Shown: positions 12,501-25,328 of the stretch, one piece after another
How positions within the stretch are numbered: position 1 is the first letter of the stretch
How the letters are laid out: each line of letters starts with the position of its first letter
Origin: Heterodera schachtii
Taxonomy: Eukaryota > Nematoda > Chromadorea > Rhabditida > Heteroderidae
Direction of reading: 5' to 3'
DNA length: 64,000 nt
NCBI GenBank assembly: GCA_023374025.1
Contig: SIJG01000059.1
Span: 703,620-767,619, forward strand
Position numbers and translations under genes: made by a program
Notes under the pieces: generated by a model
What the model saw: the letters and a program-made list of their open reading frames with translations, nothing else
Told to the model about the DNA's origin: nothing
Databases searched by the model: none

Positions 12501-14928
12501 AAGAATCAAGTATTTTTACAGCTTCTTAGTGCCTTATCGTATAAACATACTTTTATTAATATTCTTGTAAAGACCACACGGATAAAGTAACAAAATATAG
12601 TTTCGTTGTTTATGCACTTAAAAACGAAAAAACACAAATCAACCTTCAAATTTATGGAGGGGAATCGCTATCATTTCTAATTTTGGAAGCTTAATGTAAA
12701 TACCTATTCCTACGAATATCATGTTTTATAATTCCCTCTCACTAGTTAAATTTTAAAAATTTGTTAATCAGTTACAAAGATTCTCGGCGAACAATAAAAA
12801 TTCGCTGATATTTATATAGTGCTTCAAAACAAAACACTCTTAAATAGAAATGAGTGAGCTTAGTAGTGAAATTACTAAAGGAATGGACAAGAATCAAGTA
12901 TTTTTACAGCTTCTTAGTGCCTTATCGTATAAACATACTTTTATTAATATTCTTGTAAAGACCACACGGATAAAGTAACAAAATATAGTTTCGTTGTTTA
13001 TGCACTTAAAAACGAAAAAACACAAATCAACCTTCAAATTTATGGAGGGGAATCGCTATCATTTCTAATTTTGGAAGCTTAATGTAAATACCTATTCCTA
13101 CGAATATCATGTTTTATAATTCCCTCTCACTAGTTAAATTTTAAAAATTTGTTAATCAGTTACAAAGATTCTCGGCGAACAATAAAAATTCGCTGATATT
13201 TATATAGTGCTTCAAAACAAAACACTCTTAAATAGAAATGAGTGAGCTTAGTAGTGAAATTACTAAAGGAATGGACAAGAATCAAGTATTTTTACAGCTT
13301 CTTAGTGCCTTATCGTATAAACATACTTTTATTAATATTCTTGTAAAGACCACACGGATAAAGTAACAAAATATAGTTTCGTTGTTTATGCACTTAAAAA
13401 CGAAAAAACACAAATCAACCTTCAAATTTATGGAGGGGAATCGCTATCATTTCTAATTTTGGAAGCTTAATGTAAATACCTATTCCTACGAATATCATGT
13501 TTTATAATTCCCTCTCACTAGTTAAATTTTAAAAATTTGTTAATCAGTTACAAAGATTCTCGGCGAACAATAAAAATTCGCTGATATTTATATAGTGCTT
13601 CAAAACAAAACACTCTTAAATAGAAATGAGTGAGCTTAGTAGTGAAATTACTAAAGGAATGGACAAGAATCAAGTATTTTTACAGCTTCTTAGTGCCTTA
13701 TCGTATAAACATACTTTTATTAATATTCTTGTAAAGACCACACGGATAAAGTAACAAAATATAGTTTCGTTGTTTATGCACTTAAAAACGAAAAAACACA
13801 AATCAACCTTCAAATTTATGGAGGGGAATCGCTATCATTTCTAATTTTGGAAGCTTAATGTAAATACCTATTCCTACGAATATCATGTTTTATAATTCCC
13901 TCTCACTAGTTAAATTTTAAAAATTTGTTAATCAGTTACAAAGATTCTCGGCGAACAATAAAAATTCGCTGATATTTATATAGTGCTTCAAAACAAAACA
14001 CTCTTAAATAGAAATGAGTGAGCTTAGTAGTGAAATTACTAAAGGAATGGACAAGAATCAAGTATTTTTACAGCTTCTTAGTGCCTTATCGTATAAACAT
14101 ACTTTTATTAATATTCTTGTAAAGACCACACGGATAAAGTAACAAAATATAGTTTCGTTGTTTATGCACTTAAAAACGAAAAAACACAAATCAACCTTCA
14201 AATTTATGGAGGGGAATCGCTATCATTTCTAATTTTGGAAGCTTAATGTAAATACCTATTCCTACGAATATCATGTTTTATAATTCCCTCTCACTAGTTA
14301 AATTTTAAAAATTTGTTAATCAGTTACAAAGATTCTCGGCGAACAATAAAAATTCGCTGATATTTATATAGTGCTTCAAAACAAAACACTCTTAAATAGA
14401 AATGAGTGAGCTTAGTAGTGAAATTACTAAAGGAATGGACAAGAATCAAGTATTTTTACAGCTTCTTAGTGCCTTATCGTATAAACATACTTTTATTAAT
14501 ATTCTTGTAAAGACCACATGGATAAAGTAACAAAATATAGTTTCGTTTTTTATGCACTTAAAAACTTAAAAACACAAAACAACCTACAAATTTATGGAGG
14601 GGAATCGCTATCATTTCTAATTTTCGAAGCTTAATGTAAATAGTTATTACATAAGAATATCATATTTTATAATTCCCTCTCACTAGTTAAATTTAAAAAA
14701 AATGTTTATCTGTTAAAAAGATTCCAGGCCAACAACAAAAACTTGCTGATATTTATATAGTGCTTCAAAACAAACACTCTTAAATAGAAATGAGTGTGCT
14801 TAATATTGAAATTACTAAAGGAATGGACAAGATTCAAGCGTTATTACAGCTCCCCGTTCTTTATTCTATAAAAATACTTTTATTAATATGCTTGTAACGA
14901 ACCAAATGGATAAAGTAACAAAATATAG
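6524..14928 (+). repeat. 387/388-bp satellite array 2 (22 units, A/B mosaic)
   Basis: Unit start codons lie at 6647, 7035, 7422, 7808, 8194, 8583, 8971, 9359, 9747, 10135, 10523, 10910, 11298, 11686, 12074, 12462, 12850, 13238, 13626, 14014, 14402 and 14790. Subfamily A (ATGAGTGTGCTTAATATTG) is shared with array 1. Subfamily B (ATGAGTGAGCTTAGTAGTG) is 388 bp and differs at many sites. Units 7422, 7808, 10910, 11298 and 14402 switch between A and B inside the unit. Two B runs (8583-10135 and 11686-14014) look virtually identical unit to unit, indicating recent amplification. The B frame stops after 42 codons because of a one-base deletion near GTAAAGACCACACGG. The last unit is cut at 14,928. 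Confidence 0.95.
10910..11143 (+). CDS. 77-residue satellite-encoded ORF, intact copy in array 2
   Basis: Second and last unit with the whole frame open. Its 5' half is subfamily A and its 3' half is B-like. It differs from the copy at 2287 by residues around 39-40 (PT instead of QM), 49 (V for F), 55-59 and 75. Residues 49-54 read VVYALK, followed by LQIYGG at 62-67. The TATA-like stretch before the ATG is conserved. Whether it is expressed cannot be told from sequence. The mosaic origin means the open frame could be restored by recombination rather than kept by selection. Confidence 0.35.
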   Translation: MSVLNIEITKGMDKIQALLQLPVLYSYKNTFINMLVTNPTDKVTKYSFVVYALKNEKTQINLQIYGGESLSFLILEA

Positions 14929-17900
14929 TAAATTTCAACAATAAATATAATTCAGTATTTTAGATTTTTTCTCAAAAATTTATTGTGTTTATTATTATAT
15001 ATTTGCTAAATATTTCATTAATTTTTTCATTATTAATCTTTCTATTCAACTTAAATTATTATAATTATGTAAAAATTTTCTAAAATTGATATCCTGCCGG
15101 GTTGAAACCTCACTCAGTTGACTTTTGATTGTTCAATCAAAATATTGCTTTTCTTTTTTTTTCATTTTTTATTTTTTCAAATTATTTTTTTAGTTATTAC
15201 AACATTTTGTTAAATTTTACTAATTATTCAAAACTTATCTTGCTTGTTAAAATAATCTGGTATATAGAACTTGGTTTATGTATTTTCATTAATGTATTCC
15301 TATATTCATGCTTATCCGATATTAAAATCTCGACGCCGGAGAATTACCCCAAATGGGTTACTCAATTTGGCGTGCTGGTAAGCCGACAAATTTATATAAA
15401 GCTTTTTATATTTATTTTTATTTTATTTGTACTTATCTTCTTAATTGAAAATCAACTATAAATTGATATTTTTTATAAATATTATTTAATTTTAATTACA
15501 CCTTTATAAAATTTTTAGGATCTTTATTTTCGAATAATATTTTGACCGTTCTCGCCTATTAAGAAAGTAGAGTAGAAAACCTTGTTTACATTAAAATATG
15601 TTTTTGTTTATTATTCAATTTATATCTTTTTCTTTAAAATTAATTTTCTTAATTAGTAAAATATAACTACTTCACGGTTAATATTTTGGTCATTTCATTA
15701 AAGAAAATTTATTTTTAATTTCTTTTTTATGGGTTTTAATTTTCTTTTTTTTTAAATTATTTTTTTTTTGATTCCATTTGACTTAGCATTTTGTGAAAAC
15801 TTTTCTTTAATTCAAATTGTTTTAACATTTATTGTTGGCTTTATATGTTCTACATAGCTATGTCAAATATTTATTTTATTTTGAGTTTTTTTTACAAATT
15901 TTAATTATTTTTTTTTAATCTGAATCATTCCAAATCTTTAAACTTTTCATAAATCAATTTTTCAAACTTAATTTTAAATAAAATTTATAAATATTTGAAT
16001 TTTTTTTCATTCTAGATAAAGGTGTTTTCTATGAATTTCAATTACCAATTTCGGTGTTAAAAAATCATCGAGTAAATTTTATATTAAATATAAACTATGT
16101 TATTTTTATTAATAATTAACTATATACAATAAATGTGAAATTAAGTTTAAAAAATTCAAGCTCGATTAGGTGGTTTCCTGGACAATTTGCTGTTTGGTTT
16201 TATGATAATTTTATTTTAATAAAAGGAGAATGAATTTTTTTCTTATCGATTTAGCAATTTTACTTTAAAAAAACTTAATAAATTTTTACTGTTTATCAAA
16301 TAATTTAACATTTTATCTTTCTGTAACTTTTATTCTATTTAAGATACTTTTAATATTTTATTTTTGAAACATGTTTATCTTAGGAATTTAAGAATTTTTA
16401 TTCAGGTCGATTTTCAATGGATTGTTAAAAATTGATTATAAAAAATTTACGTTTACTTGTTCTCAACGAGGGTTTCGAGAGAACATTCGGATATGGTCAT
16501 TTTTTAAGTAAAAGAAGAAATTATTTATTTATAATTTTTTATTAAGATTAACAAATCGTCTTATCATTTTTCATTACTAAACCAAATGCTCATTTTTTTA
16601 TTTAAATAATTTAATGGATAAATTATTCTTCTTATTCATTTTTAATTAAAGAAAAATGTTTAAGGAGAAAAAATGATGATGACTCTGTCAAGGTTTCATT
16701 TTTTGGCGAGATGTTCAAATCAGCCAATTCCATCACGAATCTAATTTGTGTTCTGCAGCTTTATAAACATTTTAGTATTTATTCACGGGAATGATCCGGC
16801 AATATGCTCGCTTGCGTGCCTCTTGTTTATTTATTTCTTTAAACCGTTAATTTTAATAAATTTGTAGTGTTTTATAAATAATTCCTTTTGAAATAAATGA
16901 ATAAAAACATTATTATTGTCCTCATTAGTTTGATTTGAAGCGTTTAAAAAATATATTCAAAATAAATTAACTATAATTTTTATAGTTTTTTTCTTCAATT
17001 TAAATTAATTAAAAAAGTCAATAAAAGGTAATTTTTTAATCCACTTTGTACTTGATAGAAATATTATGAATTTGCATTTATTTTTTTTGAAAAATCAGTG
17101 TATTTGTTAATTTTATATTACCGATTAAGTCCTTTTCATTATTTCATTTTGCTAATTAAATTAATTACCTTTTTCCATATTTAATACAATTAGTTCTTTA
17201 TTTCTTCTATTTAAATTTTAAAAGTTTTTCTCATGTAATCAAGTAACCTTTTTTATTGTGTTTCGAATATACAAAATTTTATTTTTCACTTTTTATTTTC
17301 TTCAAAAGATTTTAAATTTATTTGGCTAATTAATATAATAATAATACATAGAAACAATATTCTTAAGAAAGTATTTTGTATTTTTATTAGTATTTGACTA
17401 TTTAATTTAAAAGCACAAATAATTTCAAAAATATCATTTTAACTGAAGGATAATAAAAAAAATATTGCATAGTTGCATTTGATTTTTTGTAATATTTTAA
17501 GGAAAATAAAGTAAAAATTATGTTATTGTCACATTTACCCATATAAATTAAGATTTTCTTTTTAGGGTTATAAAAAATGGATAACAATATTTCACAAAAT
17601 ATTTTTTTATTTATTGTTATGATGGGTTTTCTTTTTGTTAGTTTTTCTGTTTCTTAATTTGTGTGTATTCTATGTAATAATTTGTGATGTTTAATGATCA
17701 AATTTGGAACTTATTATTATTATTACTATTATTATTTGTTTTTTTGCTTACATCCTTATTTGTTCCGTAGTTTTGTTATAAATTATATAAAATAATATTT
17801 ATATATATTGTTTCTTATGACAATTTTAGTAAAATTCACATCCAAACAAAATTGAGAGTGAATTATTTTGAATGAACCCTAAATTATAATAATTTAAATT

Positions 17901-19394
17901 TTTTATTTTATTTTAAATTTATTTAGCATAAAGGGTCCTTCTGAAGATTTTGTTTATTTTTAAATTGTTTGATCTTTCATTGTATGTGTTAGTCCTTCAA
18001 AGTTTCCTCTGCTTATAGTATTTCGAGTTCAAACGCCTGCCAAATGTGGTCTGTGGCTGTCTCTCCAAAGTTAATTTAATTTGGTTTAAATAAATTATAA
18101 ATTTAGGAAGAAATTTTGGTTGCTGAATTTGAATATTTTGTATTTTGTAATTTTTCAATTATCTTTTGGTTTCCTTCCGTTAATGAAAAATCTTTTGGTA
18201 TTCATTTTCAATCTAATTTTTGCGAAAGTGAAAAAAGAGATGTTATTATAAATTTAAATTTATTTTAATATGATTATATTGATTTAAACGGAGTAAAAAG
18301 ATAATTATAACAAAGCTGAACTGTCATCTTAAAATTTCAAAAAATTATTTGTACATTAAAAATTCCATTATGTACGTATTATAAAACTCATCAGTTCATT
18401 TTTATTTCTCAAGAAATTTAATTAAGTAAATTAAGAAGCGTCACGCTTTAAGCATTTTCAGATTTTTTATTCTTTTCCTAATATTTTAATAACCCATTTT
18501 ATTAATAATTAGTAGTCAACAACACTCGATTTTGAAGACTGCTTTAATATATTACATTTCATTTTATAATTTCATAGATTTTTTTTATTTCTATTTTCTC
18601 TTGTTTAGATTGTTGAATTTTCAAAAAATTATTGATTTTTTAATAATATATTTTTTTTCATAATGTTTTCTACATTGAAAATTTTCTATTAGGTATTTAT
18701 TTTTTAATACTGAGAGTATTTTTTTATTCACTTGTATTATGGAGACAAAAAGTTAATTAAAATCTCAATGGGACTTTAAATTAATTTTTTTTTTGTAACA
18801 TTTTCTTCGTAATTAATTTTTTAATAGTCAATTGGATGTTTTGTTTAGTTTTATATTAATTAGTTTTTAAATATTTTTTTCGAGTTTTCTAATTTTAGTT
18901 TATATAATTTACCAATAAGTGATTAAAATATAAATATTAAATAAATTATCTGCGAGCCAATCTCGGTCCCTTACTGGCTACGTAATCACTCATTGTTTTG
19001 ACTCATATATTTTAAAACCAAGCCATTTTTTATTTAAACATATTTGAATTTAATCACTTTTCTTTATGTATTAAATTTAATATATTTAAAAAAAATTTAA
19101 TTATATTTTCATGTAGCGAACCAAGGCTTCCATTGAACTGTAAACGTTGTTTGTTAAAAATGCTTCTTAAAGTTCAATAAATTATAGCTATTTAAAATAT
19201 TTTTTCAGGTTAAATTGTTTTCGTTGATGATATTTATAGATAGTTTTAATTTTAAAGTGATTCTACTTTTAATGTTTTATTATAAATCTTATTAATTTAT
19301 AGTATTATCAGTCTCATGCCGCGACATTCAACATGAAAGTTGACCTTTTGAGTTAAATACTAAAAATTATATTTTATGATAATATTTATCTATA

Positions 19395-19795
19395 TTTTTT
19401 AATAATCGTCACTTTGTTATAATAAATATACTGGTTTCAGCATTTATTGTTTTTCTAATTGCTTATAAAATTAAATAGTGGAATGAATTTTTATTTTATA
19501 TTTTGTGATATAGATCGTTATGAACAAAAATTCTTTATCTCTATGTCGCAAAATATGGTTAATGGATTTTTTTTAAATTAAAATTTGTATAATTACAACT
19601 TAACTATTAAATTATTTTTTTCTTTTTTTTGATCAGAACGCAAATAATCAATGTTATTTTGGAACAAATAATTTTTTAGATTTTTATTATTTTAACTATA
19701 ATTCTTTTTTAGATTTTTTGATATTACGTTTTTTAAAAACAACAATATTTTTTATTTTGGTGAATTTATTTTCCTTTCCATGAATATCTATTGTT
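19395..19795 (+). repeat. Diverged local duplication, copy 1 (of 20,605-21,025)
   Basis: Shared ordered blocks include ATAATCGTCACTTTGTT, a GATCAGAACGCAAA / GATAAGAACGCAAA block, GATATTACGT, and TTTTCTTTCCA-type blocks, with indels between them. This is an old tandem duplication with no coding content. Confidence 0.6.
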
Positions 19796-20604
19796 TAACT
19801 TTAATAAATTAGCCATATATTTATAATAGATTTTTAAATATAAAAATTAACACCTTTGTTTTATTCTTGTTTTCAGGCCTTTAAATTGTTTCCAGGTTTC
19901 CATGTGAGAATTATATCTCATTTAATGCAAAAAAAATTATATAAAAAGTGATTTTTTTTTCTTTTACAATTATAATTAAACATATATTTGCCTACAATTG
20001 CATGATGATATTTAAAAATATATTAATAAGCTAAAATATAATTTATATTTAGAATTTTCATATAGATAAGAATAAAATTATTATTTTTAATTTCTAATAT
20101 TTATATTAATTTTCAAGCTTCCAGGCTGCGAAGGATTTATTTTATTTTTTTCTTCTTGAGCAGATAAGGTACACATGTTGGCCCTGCCCACCAAGCGCAA
20201 ATTTGAATTAAATTATTATGGTTTTATCAATGTCTTGTTAAATAATTCGCGATTAAATTTATCCTTTTAAAATTAAGACAATATCATTCTGATTTATTTA
20301 TACACAAATAAATAAAAATAATTCTCTCCCGTTTTCTTCCAATTGTCTTTGGGTTTCAAACCAATTCTACATCTTTTTAAAAAAATTTAAAATTAATATT
20401 CATTTTTTGATAATTTATTACTTTTTCATTGTCGAGTGGCTGATTTTCATCTTTTATCAGATTTTAATTAATATATATTTCATATACAATTACAGTTTTA
20501 AAAAAATTTTTATAAGCTATAAATAAATTTATTGTATCTTAGAAAGCTAATTTTAAATGAATGTGAAGGAATTTTGTACTTTTTAAAATAATTTTTTTAG
20601 TCAC

Positions 20605-21025
20605 CATAATTAATAATCGTCACTTTGTTCATTTTACTAAATAAAATATCGTTCAGCATATAAATGTTTAAGTTATTCATTTATATATTTTTTATTTAAT
20701 GGGTTAGCAATTTTTTATTATTATATCGGAATAAGCCTATGTTTTTAAATGAATATAAAAAAAATAACCCAAATGATTTCGGCAGGCGTTTTTTATTTAT
20801 TTCTCTTTATTTCTCTTTATGTATTATGTATTTATTATTCATTTTTATTTTTCATTAACTAGTAAATTCTGTCTTTTTTGATAAGAACGCAAAAATTAAA
20901 TGTCATTTTCAAATGAGTAATTTTTTGACTTTTATAACATTAATTCTTTTTTAAAATTTTGGATATTACGTATTTAAACTATTATTAAATCTTTATTTTG
21001 TTGAATTTATTTTTCTTTCCACGAT
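20605..21025 (+). repeat. Diverged local duplication, copy 2 (of 19,395-19,795)
   Basis: Counterpart of the segment about 1.2 kb upstream. The same blocks occur in the same order, from the AATCGTCACTTTGTT block to the TTTCTTTCCACG block. Confidence 0.6.
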
Positions 21026-21748
21026 TCTCTGTCCTTGAACGCATGACGAGCTTTTTTATGTCATGAAAACATTTGCTTATTTAAATAAAAACAATATATT
21101 AATTCAGGATTTGATAAATTAAATTATTACGAGATTAAATGTTTATTTGAATGAAGTTTTTTGAAACAATGTTTTAATATTTATTTTCCACATAGAATCC
21201 CTTATTGTTGATTTGTTCCTTTATTGAAAAAATAATTTGACATTTTTTAAAATTAGATAACCACATTAAATATATTTATATATATTATATGTAATGTTTT
21301 CCTACTATTTCGTCAAAAATGAATGGGCTTAATTTAATCTTTTTGGATAATATTGGTTTTCATTAATTTTTTTATTAAACTAACTTTTTTCTTTGGTATT
21401 CAGTAGGATTCTTGCGAGTATAATATATAGATTTATATTTTTTGAGACTATGATTGTGTTTATGAGTTTAAATTATTTCATGAACAAGAACCGAATATTT
21501 ATAAAATATTTTATGAAACATGAATTTAATTGAATAAATGGCTAATTTCATGACTATCATCACTTTTTTCAAAAAAGCCTCTCATTTCCAAAAATGGCTT
21601 TTAATGCGTAATTAATCATTTTAAAGTTGCATTGGTATATTATTTTTATATGTTTTTATAAAATTCATTCATTTATTTGACTTAATTAGTAATATTGTTT
21701 TTTAAGAAATGAAAATATTTTTTTAAACAAAATTGATACATTTCAACG

Positions 21749-22291
21749 TGGTGAGTCGTTCCACAAAAAAGCTCAGTGTGGGCGTTCCACAAAAAGCTCA
21801 GTCATTGATTGGCCATTTTCCGGAAACCTATTGCACCCCTTTCGGGGCACCAAAAGTGCCTGATCCAGAACTCGGACCAGCCAGGTTAAAAACCATTTTT
21901 GTTCGGTTTTTAAAGGGCTATCTCCCAGGCCGGGTCCTGTTCTTGATCCATTCGCTTGGAGCCTGTCAGAGACCGTGCACCTCTGCCGGAGGGCCCTCAG
22001 CCTCGCCCCCAACCCTTGTCGATGGCCAACCCAAACTAAGCGTGCCGGTACCAGCGGCTTTTTTGTACACTCGATGAGCTCTACAAAATGGTATCAATGG
22101 CGTCAGTCTGTGTCTACTACAAATGGAGAAAATTGGCGAGAAGTGATGCGAAAATTGAAAAAAATTGAAATGACTTTCGTCCCGCCGTACATTAGGGTTA
22201 ACCGGACGGCACCGTGATTTAATGAATTGAATTATTAAATTTATTTAATTAATTTATCAATCACTGAGCTTTTTTGTGGAACGACCTACCA
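21749..22291. mobile_element. GC-rich MITE with 24-29 bp terminal inverted repeats
   Basis: The ends are inverted copies: left GTCGTTCCACAAAAAAGCTC followed by AGTG, and right CACTGAGCTTTTTTGTGGAACGAC. A second, slightly changed copy of the left terminal motif lies just inside it (GCGTTCCACAAAAAGCTCAG at 21,782-21,801). The interior is much richer in GC than the surroundings. Overlapping open frames on both strands there follow from base composition and show no recognisable domain. No clear target-site duplication is visible, so the superfamily is undetermined. Confidence 0.75.
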
Positions 22292-24650
22292 CCATATTTT
22301 AATATTTTAGAATTATTTTATTTGGATTTACTATTTTTATTGTATTTTTTAAAGTGAAATTATATCAATTATAATTTTGCATAAATAACAATTTCTTATT
22401 TTATTGACTATATTGCAATAATTTATAGAATGCTATTACTTAATTATTATCTCGCTTTTCTGTGTCTTTTAGCATTTTCAATGAAACATAAAATAATAAA
22501 TATAATAATCTATTCGTTATTTTTTAATATTAGATTTTCTTGCATCCGTGAGGTTTTTTTCATATTTAGTTCTAAAGTTACATTTTGTAAATTTTAACAC
22601 TTGTATCATTTCAAATTTTTAGTTTATATCAACCCAGTTATGTTTTAACACTTTTGATTTTATATAATTGAAATTAGCAAATTTTGTTTTACATATTAAA
22701 AAGCAAATTGTAATAGAAATTGCTTATTTTATATTTTTTTATCATATATTATTTTCGTTCGTTTTCTATAATGGTCAAATTCCACATTATTATCATTAAT
22801 CTTTTATGATAAATATGGTTGTAATATGTGGTAAGAAAAATTTTACTGAAAAAGTCACAAATTCAGTAAATTATTAAAATCCATTAAACATTTTTTTAAT
22901 AAATTCATTTGAAATTTCTTTCCTTATTTTGTTGCGCATTGATTCTCTGTGGGAAAAATTGATGATGCGCAATAATTGTTTTCATTTTCATTAAATTTAT
23001 TAATTAATAATCTATTTTCATTTCGATTAAGTTATGCTTTATATATTCAATAAAATTTAAAAAAGATCAATTTTAATTTGTCTGTATTCAAGCATCATTT
23101 TTGTATGAAAATGTTCAATTTATTTAAAGGATTTCAATATTTTTCACTTGTCACCTGGTCGAGAAGTTTGTTGATTGTCGGTTTTCTTAATTATAAATTT
23201 TGGTTTTGCAAATCTAATTTAAAATTTTATGTAGACTACAAAATTTTGCTGCTCTTTGCCTTGTTCCATAGGATTTTCGTTAAATGTTTCATTTTGCAAC
23301 ACACTTAATTTCAAATGTTATTGTTTAATCGTTTCTTTTTTATTAATAAAATTTTATTATTTTTATTTTAAAGCTTCTGCAGTATAACTATATTAACTTT
23401 TTCGATATATTTTTCTGTTTTTGACCGAAGAATAAATAACTTTTTATTTATTTAAATTATCCAAATAACTTTTTGTTTAAATTTAATCAGTTTTCATTAA
23501 TGCCTTATGTATCGGCCGTTCTCGTGCACTCGCGTATGAAATGGTTTGTGAGTTCATCGCTGATGTCTTTGGCGTTTTGTACTCACAAATTATAGTAGTT
23601 TAATTTTGTTTCTTGATATGAGCAAAATCGAGTTTAGTTTGGCCGATGTAATTTTCAATTTTTTATAATTATCATTTTTGGGTTATGTGTAGTTAATAGA
23701 TTGATTACTTTTTAGGTAATCACTAATTAAAAAGAAATTAAATTTCGTAGCAAACATGTTGATCTTAATATTTCAATTAATTAATAAGTTCATTTTATCA
23801 CAATTATTTATCTACCTAGCATAAATTTTAAAGAGATAATATAATTGATAATTTAATATTATTTTTTGTAATTTTAATTTTTAGCGTTAATTAAATTGTA
23901 TTTGTTTTTACTTATATTTTCAGATGTTAAGCATTTTTTCATTAACAAATAATTAAAAATATTTAATAAGTATAAATTTGCATTTCTCTTTATTAATTTA
24001 AAAAACCTTTTCTGTGGATGAATTGTCCGGAAACTCTCTGTAATCATCGTTGTTAATGTCGAAACGTGTTACCATTTTATATAAATCATGAAGTTCTTTA
24101 TTTAAAATTTAATTTATAAAATCATTTCATTTTTATTATAGATTCTATTAATTTATATTATTCATTTTTAAATTAAATATTTTTTCAAATAAATTGTTTA
24201 TTTTATTATATCATTACTTAAAACTAATTTTAATATTTATTGTTTGTTACATTATAATAAATTTTATTTTCTTTCAAATTAATTAATTTTAATTTGATCT
24301 CACGATAATTTTTAATTTAAGCTTTGCATAATAGTGATTTAAATATTGTAATTATTTGTTAAACGAAAAGCTAAATTTTTGTGATTAGATGATTAGAATA
24401 GATTGGTAAAATTCAGTTATTAAATTTATTAAGAAGCGTGTTAAAATTTGTTGCATCTTTTGTTGGCCATTCTTTATTTAATATGCAAAAAAATTATTAT
24501 AACAAAAATTAAAATTTATCCATGATTCAAAAACATTAAAAAAAGGAATTTTAATAAGCTTTTTTAAATATTGTAGGCTAATAATATAAAATGGTGTTAT
24601 CGATTGATATTTACTAAAAAAGGTTAATTAGCATTTTTTTAAGAAAACAT
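22292..24650. other. AT-rich desert
   Basis: T-rich sequence with no supportable gene. The frame at 23,078-23,308 has the Phe/Leu/Lys bias of random AT-rich DNA. Confidence 0.55.
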
Positions 24651-25290
24651 TAGAATCGTTGAAAGCTATCATATTGTTTTATACTCATTTGAGAATTTCT
24701 GTTCATGTTTAAAGACAAAAAACGTCCAATTAAGATGCAAAACAGAAAAAACGCAGAGAAACAGAGATACAAAGAGTTTGTAATTCATGAAGATATTTAA
24801 CTTTTTTAAAAATCATTTACATAAAAATTTAATTAATTAATTCTTTACTCGATTTTTTTTCTCATTTGCACATTTATTTTGGATTATGTGTTGTTTAAAT
24901 TAATAAAAACTATTATAGAATATTAATTAAAAATTGCTTTTCTATAATATTTTAATAAAAGTATATACAGTTTTTTGTTGTAAATGTTGTTTAAAATGAG
25001 TTTATTTATTTTTGAATCAATTAATTGACAAAGGCTTTATATTGGTTGTTGTTTTTTAATTGAATATTATTTTGTAACTAAATAAATTTTGCTTTTTTTA
25101 TTGTTTAAATTGATACCTTTTAATAAATTATTTTATTTTTTTCTTTTCATCTTGACCATTTCTCCAGCTATAGGAAAATTAAATTGGTGAACGTTAACAG
25201 AATGTAAAACATATTTTTTTTAAAGTAAAGTTATAAAATTTTTTTTAATATTCTGAAGACTTAATGGATTTATAAAACTATTATTTGGAT
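24651..25290 (+). repeat. Local duplication, copy 1 (short form)
   Basis: Matches 25,329-26,482 in order: the GAATCGTTGAAAG block, an AAAGACAAAAA block, AACAGAGATACAAAGAGT, TTGTAATTCATGAAGA, and TTCTGAAGACTTAATGG. It lacks the ~0.5-kb GC-richer, purine-rich middle found in copy 2, so one copy has lost, or the other gained, that middle segment. Confidence 0.75.
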
Positions 25291-25328
25291 TTATACTAAT
25301 TTTCAGTTTACTCTTCAATTATATTAGG

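Larger units (their letters stand above)
14929..21748. other. AT-rich (T-biased) desert
   Basis: No supportable gene. A 110-codon plus-strand frame at 15129-15461 is dominated by Phe, Ile, Leu and Tyr and matches what T-rich DNA produces by chance, apart from a GC-richer patch at 15,328-15,390. A diverged local duplication is described separately. Short GC-richer islands (for example 18,030-18,070 and 20,110-20,200) have no clear identity. Confidence 0.6.

Noticed and set aside
302..14928. CRISPR array
   Set aside because: Repeats are whole 387/388-bp contiguous units with no short repeat/unique spacer alternation, and the DNA is eukaryotic.
15129..15461. 110-codon plus-strand frame with hydrophobic segments after the second array
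   Set aside because: Phe/Ile/Leu/Tyr/Asn composition is what T-rich DNA gives in an open frame. No recognised motif, no homologue remembered, no splice context.
21733..22217. Three overlapping frames of 79-114 codons in the GC-rich MITE
   Set aside because: They overlap each other on both strands within inverted-repeat-bounded DNA and show no known motif.
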